Positions 58,934-64,000 of a DNA stretch of 64,000 bases are shown piece by piece. Each line of letters opens with the position of its first letter. Positions within the stretch are counted from its first letter, which is position 1. The notes beneath the pieces were generated by a model, which saw only the letters and a program-made list of their open reading frames with translations, was not told the DNA's origin and did not search any database. Origin of the DNA: Ignavibacteriota bacterium (GTDB lineage: Bacteria; Bacteroidota; Ignavibacteria; Palsa-1295); the NCBI GenBank assembly GCA_003151825.1, contig PLYO01000029.1, positions 130,180-194,179 on the forward strand. The letters are read 5' to 3'. A program made the translations under genes and the position numbers.

Positions 58934-59516
58934 AATCGTTCTCCTTAATAAAAAATCTCCAGGGATGCTCCTGAGCGACATGGATGCCTATACGGGTGGA
59001 AACGCCGATATGATTCGCCGGGATGGGCTTCGCCGCTTGAGTGAGGAAAAGCATATCGCTTTCGATGAGATCAATTGCGTTCTCGTTTCGCGTGAGAGAC
59101 AAAGCCTGACAAAGCTTCCCAGGTCCATTGGTAAGCTCACGGTCGAGAATCCCTTTCGGGCGCAATGAACGCATGGTTTCGACGCCTTTTACCGGCTCGA
59201 TGGCACGCACGAGCACGGCTTCCGCAACGCCTTCTTCATTCGCCGCGATATTGAAGCAATGATGCATTCCATACGTGAAATAAATATACGAAAACCCTCC
59301 TTCGCCAAACATCACGGCGTTGCGCGGAGTCTTTCCGCGATAGGCGTGGCAGGCTTCATCACCCACGCAATAGGCTTCCGTCTCGACGATTTTGCCAATA
59401 AGTTCTTTACCATCCAAAACGCGATGCACATACGCGCCGAGAATGTCTTTGGCAACAATCGTGCTGGATTGACGAAAGAATGCGTGAGGGAAACGTTTTG
59501 ATGAAATTTTCATCAA
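58872..59516 (-). CDS. 3-methyladenine DNA glycosylase (AAG/MPG family)
   Basis: Excises alkylated purines. 214 residues: LAKDILGAYVHR-type N-terminus, IVETEAYCVGDEACHAYRGKTPRNAVMFG with the catalytic Glu in VETEAY, FSYIYFTYGMHHCFNI, AVLVRAIEPVKGVETM, ELTNGPGKLCQALSLTR and the C-terminal RIGIHVAQEHPWRFFI. The 3' end (SKPVAARRRK) overlaps the start of the DipZ-like gene by 62 nt in another frame. It probably has its promoter near the TGTCATCCTGAGCGGAG repeat upstream. Confidence 0.93.
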   Translation of the reverse strand: MMKISSKRFPHAFFRQSSTIVAKDILGAYVHRVLDGKELIGKIVETEAYCVGDEACHAYRGKTPRNAVMFGEGGFSYIYFTYGMHHCFNIAANEEGVAEAVLVRAIEPVKGVETMRSLRPKGILDRELTNGPGKLCQALSLTRNENAIDLIESDMLFLTQAAKPIPANHIGVSTRIGIHVAQEHPWRFFIKENDYVSRGKPSVPSKPVAARRRK

Positions 59517-59535
59517 TGACTAGTACTTATCAGCG

Positions 59536-59665
59536 TGTCATCCTGAGCGGAGCAAAACGAAGCGGCAACGGAGTTTTGCGGAGTCGAAGGATCTTTTTAA
59601 CTACATGAGATCCTTCGACTCCGTTTGTCTCTCCTTCGTCGAGCCAAACTCCGCTCAGGATGACA
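59536..59665. repeat. TGTCATCCTGAGCGGAG family, copy 3
   Basis: A 130-bp element with the same termini and the internal GTCGAAGGATCT pair. It lies between the glycosylase start and the downstream end of the orphan gene at 59703. Confidence 0.9.
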
Positions 59666-59702
59666 ATCTTAAAAAAGAAAGAAATAATGGAATGTTCTTT
59701 CA

Positions 59703-60365
59703 CTAATTCCTCCACGCCTTCACAAATTTATTCTTCTTCGAGTCCCATATCAACCCATACCAATAATCGCGGCTGTGAAACACGCTGAACATCACACGCG
59801 GCTCACTAAATATCTCCGATGCTTCCAAAGAATGCGGATGCACATCGGCTTCCGAAACCTGCTTCAGCATATTGTTGAAATCATTCGAATCGACGACTTC
59901 GAAATTCTCGTTCGCAAAAAAAACGGTGACGATGGTGCGCAGCCGTTTGAGTTTGATACTATCCGGCAAATGATCCGTCGTATCGAAATAGCCTTTTGCT
60001 GTCCAGGAATCTTCGAATAGCGTTTTGTTCTTCGATTTAATAGTGAATGTCAGCCGCGTATCATCAACTTTTCCTTTCACATACCCTTCTAATCGTAGCA
60101 CTTCGGGAGTGCTATCGCCGGTAAGATCGAGTTCCCGCTGGGTGGCAAGCTGTTTCGTCCTCTGGAAGCGGCGTTCATCTTCGAGTTGCAGCGCCCGGTT
60201 TATCGAATCGAGCTTGAGAAGAGAATCGATGTAATGTTCGGGAGCGTGAAGCGAATCGGAAACGCTTTGATGTTTCTCCTGAGCATTCGCTGGGAAGTAA
60301 GAAATAAAAAGTAAGAAGTAAGAGAGCGGAATGATCTCAGCGATCTTAAATTTTACATATTTCAT
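59703..60365 (-). CDS. Secreted protein of unknown function
   Basis: 220 residues from ATG 60365 (MKYVKFKIAEIIPLSYFLLF, signal peptide ending ...FPANAQ); an ATG six codons earlier at 60383 is possible. The mature part is charged, with a predicted helix (HYIDSLLKLDSINRALQLEDERRF) and a beta region (VLRLEGYVKGKVDDTRLTFTIKSKNKTLFEDSW) reading like a tail-anchored calcium/stress-type repeat, but no family is recognised. Monocistronic; upstream DNA is repeat-rich. Confidence 0.7.
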   Translation of the reverse strand: MKYVKFKIAEIIPLSYFLLFISYFPANAQEKHQSVSDSLHAPEHYIDSLLKLDSINRALQLEDERRFQRTKQLATQRELDLTGDSTPEVLRLEGYVKGKVDDTRLTFTIKSKNKTLFEDSWTAKGYFDTTDHLPDSIKLKRLRTIVTVFFANENFEVVDSNDFNNMLKQVSEADVHPHSLEASEIFSEPRVMFSVFHSRDYWYGLIWDSKKNKFVKAWRN

Positions 60366-60870
60366 ACTTCTTACTTTCCCCATTCCCCCCGCAACGTGCG
60401 ATGCGGACGATACAATCCGCTTGGACGGGAATAGGGAACGAGTTCTGTTAAGAAGGGCACAATTCGTCCGTTTTCTTCGTATATTACAGCCTTGATGATA
60501 GGCACCTTTTGGGCAAATGATGAATTATGAATGATGAATCAACCGTAGGGACGTGCTGCGCACGTCCTGCCGTGAGGAACCGTAACGTTTTCGGGCACAC
60601 CACCCTCTCTCTCTGTTGTGCAATTGGACAAAACCCATTCGATTTCATCACATTGGGTACAACGCCGTTATCCTCTGTGGTTCACTGCTACAATCCCCCT
60701 TATTGGGACAGCAAAGATGTTTATAAATACATCTCTGATAATTTATCGGCATGGGTTGAGGATGCGATTGCGATTCGAGGTCGATACTAATCCAAGCTTC
60801 CCGTCGCGCGGATTGTGTCGTCCCCCCCCCAGTCAAGCTGCGGGCAGGCTCTACGGCACAGTCGGGGAAT

Positions 60871-60971
60871 GTCTGAACTATGATTTATGTGATTCGTGTG
60901 AAGGCTCGATGATTAGCCCAGCATGGAAATCATGTCTCAATCAAAATAATCACACGAATCATAGTTCAGAC
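60871..60971. repeat. Inverted repeat, GAACCATGATTT family
   Basis: GTCTGAACTATGATTTATGT at 60871-60890 pairs with the complement ending at 60971, with GATTCGTGTG/CACACGAATC inner pairs. Same family as 50729-50820. Confidence 0.8.
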
Positions 60972-61054
60972 AGCGGATTGTGCCGTCCCCTCGTGCCTCT
61001 TGATTTTTTCTTACGTGCGGTGCGGGTTCCCAGTCCCAACGGGACGGTATGTCC

Positions 61055-61206
61055 GTAGCCGGTGACGTGAGTCATCGGACAGCGACAACCCCATAGCAAA
61101 AGTCACGGAGTGACGACATGTAATCGCGCGTTCAATACATGCCGTCCCTTGCGGGACTCCAAATCTCATTCCGTTTCCCATCCGGTGACTTACGTCACCG
61201 GCTACT
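61055..61206. repeat. 24-bp imperfect inverted repeat (GTAGCCGGTGAC)
   Basis: Arms 61055-61078 and 61183-61206 are complementary with few mismatches. The 104-nt centre contains further small palindromes (GTCACGGAGTGAC; GTCCCTTGCGGGAC). Confidence 0.7.
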
Positions 61207-61300
61207 GACATGGCGTGGCTCCGCCACTTGGTCGGGCTGGAAGCGCCGACCTACGCGAAAAAATAATTTTGGATTTCCTTGCTTTCGGGTTTTGGATGTG

Positions 61301-61510
61301 GTATATTAGGTGGTGAGATGATAGGCACCTATTGGCAATTACGAATTATGAATTATGAAAGGAGGCATGGTTTTCGGTATGAAAGATTATGCATAAGTTC
61401 ATGAAAAGCTGGATGAAAATTAACCGTGAAAACACATTTTGAGCACCTTTTCTTTAAGAACAAATGGCGAAATTGGCTTGGAAACGCCATAGTTCATGAA
61501 ATGACAATTC
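61301..61510. repeat. Diverged intergenic element, copy 3
   Basis: GTATATTAGG, then ATAGGCACC 23 nt on, AATTATGAATTATGAA microrepeats, and AACAAATGGCGAAATTGG...GAAACGCCATAGTTCATGAA near the end, in the same order as 42495-42655. Copy 2 (60479-60530) has only the first part. Confidence 0.5.
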
Positions 61511-61701
61511 AAAAAAGGAAATGGAGCACCCATTCGACAAGCTCAGGGCAGGCTCTGTTTCTTATAGAATTATGCAAGCGGCTTTCTTAAATTTGTTCGA
61601 ATTTTGCATAGAAGAATCGGAGGTATTTCGGCTCGTAAATTATTCGATAGAAAAGTTCTATAGCGAATTCTAATGTAATGCGTTTCGAAAGTACTCTGTT
61701 A

Positions 61702-61709
61702 TATCTTTG
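61702..61709 (+). promoter_or_regulatory. TAnnTTTG -7 element of ppk2
   Basis: TATCTTTG matches TAnnTTTG 53 nt before the ppk2 start. A leader of about 45 nt would follow. Confidence 0.45.
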
Positions 61710-61761
61710 TTAAAGGAATTACGATGGCTTCGACCGGATAGATAGTATCGAAACGACTAAG

Positions 61762-62628
61762 ATGAAAATAGACTCAAACGATTTCGGTGTAAAACCCGGA
61801 GAAAAGCTCAATCTCGGCAAGCGCCCGACGAACGTCACGCCTCTATGCAAGTCGAAGAAGGCATATCGAAAGCTGCTGGAAGAACACGTTGCCCAGTTGA
61901 GCGCGCTGCAACAACTTCAATATGCCTCGGGTCAGTACGCATTGCTCATCGTTTTTCAGGGCATGGACACTGCCGGCAAGGACGGCGCGATCCGGCACGT
62001 CATGTCCGGGGTCAATCCAATGGGGTGCGAGGTCTTCAGGTTCCAGGAGCCGAGCGCCGAAGAGCTACATCACGATTTTCTTTGGCTCGCCAACTGCCGT
62101 TTGCCGGAACGGGGGAAGATCGGCATCTTCAATCGTTCCTATTACGAGGAGGTGCTCGTCGTTCGCGTGCATCCGGAGATGCTTCGCGCGGAGGGGCTTC
62201 CCAAAGAATTGCTCGACGAGAAAAATATTTGGAAGGATCGGTATCGTTCCATCGTTGACTTGGAGGAACATCTCCATCGTAACGGCACGAAAATCGTCAA
62301 GGTCTTTCTTCACCTATCGAAGAACGAACAACGGAAACGGTTTCTCCATCGCCTCGAGGATCCGAACAGGAACTGGAAATTCAGCCTCGCGGACATTCAC
62401 GAACGGAGCTACTGGAAGGATTACATGGAGGCGTATGAGGAATGCCTGAGCGCGACGAGCACTACGCACGCGCCCTGGCACGTCGTACCGGCCGACGACA
62501 AAGAGAATGCGCGGCTGATTGTATCGCAAATCGTTCTCGACGCGTTGGATGGGCTTAAGATGGAATACCCCAAGACCACCGCAACGCGCCGGAAGGAATT
62601 GGATGCCATTCGTAAACGGCTCCGATAG
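61762..62628 (+). CDS. ppk2: Polyphosphate kinase 2 family protein
   Basis: Transfers phosphate between polyphosphate and nucleotides. 288 residues: Walker [15 protein letters not shown] (67-80), Walker B-type [16 protein letters not shown] (about 122-137), and lid/arginine region [49 protein letters not shown] is the family core, and [47 protein letters not shown] the C-terminal part. It fits the single-domain PPK2 group often annotated as polyphosphate:nucleotide phosphotransferase. NDP versus NMP preference cannot be read from sequence. Confidence 0.93.
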   Translation: MKIDSNDFGVKPGEKLNLGKRPTNVTPLCKSKKAYRKLLEEHVAQLSALQQLQYASGQYALLIVFQGMDTAGKDGAIRHVMSGVNPMGCEVFRFQEPSAEELHHDFLWLANCRLPERGKIGIFNRSYYEEVLVVRVHPEMLRAEGLPKELLDEKNIWKDRYRSIVDLEEHLHRNGTKIVKVFLHLSKNEQRKRFLHRLEDPNRNWKFSLADIHERSYWKDYMEAYEECLSATSTTHAPWHVVPADDKENARLIVSQIVLDALDGLKMEYPKTTATRRKELDAIRKRLR

Positions 62629-62640
62629 GACACATCGAGG

Positions 62641-62688
62641 ATTCAGAAATATTCACGCACGGAACGATGCCACGAGATCGTTCTGAAT
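62641..62688. other. Overlapping hairpins between ppk2 and the small membrane protein
   Basis: GAACGAT (62662-62668) pairs with ATCGTTC (62677-62683), while ATTCAGAA (62641-62648) pairs with TTCTGAAT (62681-62688). The two stems share bases, so they are mutually exclusive. No T-tract. May simply be an mRNA processing or stability element. Confidence 0.35.
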
Positions 62689-62710
62689 ACTATAAGGAAG
62701 TCAGCAACCA

Positions 62711-62935
62711 ATGGAAAATTCGAAACATCATCACAACGAGTTCGGAAGGCCGAGCAGCGACAGCACGATCGAGGCCCATCGGCCTCGCTGGAGACGCATA
62801 CACCACGATTGGCGCTTTTGGGTATTCTTAGTGCTCACGATTGCGGCCATGGTTATCTATATAGCGAGCGAAGATTTATCGGTGGGGCCTCGCGGCCAGC
62901 GGCGCCAGCCTGTGCCGGAAAATGTAGCTCCATAG
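62711..62935 (+). CDS. Small single-pass membrane protein
   Basis: 74 residues. A charged, His/Arg-rich N-terminus is followed by one membrane helix (WVFLVLTIAAMVIYIA, residues ~37-52) and a short tail. A Shine-Dalgarno-like AAGGAAG lies about 11 nt before ATG 62711. It follows ppk2 in the same direction after 82 nt. Function unknown. Confidence 0.7.
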   Translation: MENSKHHHNEFGRPSSDSTIEAHRPRWRRIHHDWRFWVFLVLTIAAMVIYIASEDLSVGPRGQRRQPVPENVAP

Positions 62936-63312
62936 CGGATCACGCAGGCAGACGATGGCTCTCATTCGTCCGATTGCAGAGTCCGCACCGTAATTGTAAA
63001 ATGTGTGAATGTTGTAACATTTTCCCAACGTTTTGTAACAATTCGTATTGCCCTTCTTCGTAATTTTGCATCGAAGAGGATATGACAAAATTCTAATTCA
63101 TCCGTAATAAATTCTTACGGCTGAAACCTGACCGGAAGCATGTCACCTTCGAAAACGAGCGAATTCAGGCGATTTGCACCTCTGGGTACGCCGTTTGATA
63201 CGCTTTGGACAAATCCGCCACAGCGGACTTAAAACCCGGCTTCTATCCGAGCCTTCATCGGCGACGATAAAGCACGGGATGTACGAAAAAAATCATAAAT
63301 CCAGAAAAGCCT
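62936..63312. other. Intergenic region with TTGTAACA direct repeats
   Basis: About 377 nt without a gene. TTGTAACA occurs at 63012-63019 and 63033-63040, exactly 21 bp apart (two helical turns), which is typical spacing for a regulator binding a direct repeat on one face. Near 63255 is a degenerate hairpin (ATCG-GCGA-CGAT) of the 18-nt family. Probably contains the promoter of the heme protein gene at 63313. Confidence 0.45.
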
Positions 63313-64000
63313 ATGCGTTCTTTTAGATTGAAACTCAGTACGATTGCCTTCCTGATTGCGGGATGGGCGATCAGCACACCATTGATACCAACGGCAAGCG
63401 CGATGCCGAATTTCGCTCGTAAATACAGCCTTGGCTGCTCGAGCTGCCATGCGGTTGTTCCCCGACTCAACGAATTCGGCTGGAAATTCCGTGCGGCGGG
63501 TTACCGGATGCCGGACGAAATCGGCCAAAAACAGCCCCAGTTCAATCTTGGCGATTATATTGCTGGCCGCATGAATTTCTCGATCGCGCAGACTTCAGCA
63601 ACGAAGGCCGCGCCCGGTTCTCCGACCGTAAACAACCTGAGCGAGCAATTTACGGGCGCTTCGCTCTACCCTATCTTCGGTGCTCTTACCAAGAACATTT
63701 CCTCCGAAATGGAACTCGGATTCAAAATAGCGAGCCCGACGAATAATGGTACGAACAAACTGACATTCCCGGTAAGTGTTTCTACTGCATCGGTCGGATA
63801 TTATTCAGGTAATGAGGACGCCTGGTTCTTGGGCCGCATCGGTATCATCAATATTCTTCAAGGTTACGGCGGATCGGATCGTGGATGGAGCGGCAGCCCT
63901 CTGATGAATACTGGCTATCCGATCAGTATCCCAGCTTATGAAGCCAATGATAATAAGCCGATACCTGGCTACACCGGACTTACTGGCTCGAATATGGGAA
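63313..64000 (+). CDS. c-type heme-binding, porin-like outer-membrane protein (truncated by window end)
   Basis: Open from ATG 63313 to the window edge (229 codons visible, no stop). A signal peptide (LKLSTIAFLIAGWAISTPLIPTASA) is followed by MPNFARKYSLGCSSCHAVVPRLNEFGWKFRAAGYRMP, with a CxxCH heme motif at C42-C45-H46. This N-terminus is shared by a family of cytochrome c/porin fusion-type proteins in Bacteroidota and Acidobacteriota. The remaining visible part is beta-rich (ASLYPIFGALTKNISSEMELGFKI, VSVGYYSGNED) as in a barrel. It may take part in extracellular electron exchange; this is inference from family and topology. Confidence 0.8.
   Translation, partial: MRSFRLKLSTIAFLIAGWAISTPLIPTASAMPNFARKYSLGCSSCHAVVPRLNEFGWKFRAAGYRMPDEIGQKQPQFNLGDYIAGRMNFSIAQTSATKAAPGSPTVNNLSEQFTGASLYPIFGALTKNISSEMELGFKIASPTNNGTNKLTFPVSVSTASVGYYSGNEDAWFLGRIGIINILQGYGGSDRGWSGSPLMNTGYPISIPAYEANDNKPIPGYTGLTGSNMG

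Larger units (their letters stand above)
60384..61701. other. 1.3-kb noncoding region made of repeats
   Basis: No convincing gene; the short frames lack protein character and cross repeats. Contents in order: a copy of the GTATATTA...GGCACC element (60479-60530), one arm of the GACGTGC inverted repeat (60544-60567), a C9 tract (60822-60830), an inverted pair of the GAACCATGATTT family (60871-60971), an inverted pair GTAGCCGGTGACGTGAGTCA/CCGGTGACTTACGTCACCGG (61055-61078, 61183-61206), several short GTGACG and GTGGC hairpins, and the longest copy of the GTATATTA element (61301-61510). It reads as a sink for palindromic elements. Confidence 0.75.

Noticed and set aside
60527-61058. Two short plus-strand frames in the repeat-rich region
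   Set aside because: They cross the GACGTGC arm, the C9 tract and the GAACCATGATTT inverted repeat; the translations have no protein character.

Overview
The window reads as the chromosome of a free-living bacterium from the Bacteroidota/Chlorobiota (FCB) side of the tree. Evidence: at least five secreted proteins end in Por/type IX (T9SS) C-terminal sorting domains; several genes are preceded by the TAnnTTTG -7 element typical of Bacteroidota; and OmpA/PD40, GWxTD, lamin-tail and choice-of-anchor-D proteins occur together. A Kapabacteria- or Ignavibacteria-like lineage would fit, but that is inference. No rRNA, CRISPR array, transposase or phage gene was seen. There is one tRNA gene, tRNA-Gly(CCC).

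Layout. 1-10013 (+): the 3' end of tuf, then an S10-spc ribosomal protein cluster in canonical order (rpsJ to rpmD), interrupted by intergenic palindromes and ending abruptly at rpmD with no rplO or secY. 10160-17283: a small coiled-coil protein, a T9SS protein, Sua5, an AtuA-like DUF1446 protein, an F420-type NADP oxidoreductase, a PfkB kinase and a proline iminopeptidase. 17326-21057 (+): a membrane-anchored dimethylformamidase-type (DMFA2_C) protein, a radical SAM/SPASM protein and pheS, closely packed. 21127-29021: two paralogous ASH-domain lipoproteins, a cysteine desulfurase-like enzyme, pheT, a coiled-coil protein and zapA. 29024-31947: DUF3108 protein, GT9 glycosyltransferase, tRNA-Gly, coaE. 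31953-37960 (-): an operon of four secreted proteins, including a GH16-like protein and a duplicated pair of T9SS proteins, divergent from an XRE regulator. 38441-42411: a PpiD/SurA-like foldase and a frameshifted Kelch T9SS protein. 42709-47600 (-): a glycerate-kinase-like gene, a YfiM-like protein, a GWxTD protein and rimO. 47712-59516: a lamin-tail protein facing a three-gene cell-envelope operon (OmpA/PD40, beta-barrel, 1301-aa T9SS protein), then a DipZ-like thioredoxin and a 3-methyladenine glycosylase. 59703-64000: a secreted orphan, 1.4 kb of repeat-rich noncoding DNA, PPK2, a small membrane protein and a truncated heme-binding porin-like gene.

How the parts fit. Translation and tRNA functions (ribosomal proteins, PheST, Sua5, RimO, tRNA-Gly, coaE) are interleaved with a large secreted/surface repertoire that would be exported by Sec, folded with the help of the PpiD-like chaperone and, for the T9SS cargo, anchored or released at the outer membrane. 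The T9SS machinery itself is not in the window.

The most unusual signal is not a gene. A family of 18-nt palindromes (CGCAT-NN-TCGG-NN-ATGCG, in two covarying versions) occurs at least 13 times, almost all between 43.5 and 58.8 kb. Most copies lie inside open reading frames, where they are translated in different frames and often form protein N-termini. A second hairpin family with a TTTAAA centre does the same. Five further classes of larger intergenic inverted repeats are also present, so the genome carries a dense load of non-autonomous palindromic elements.
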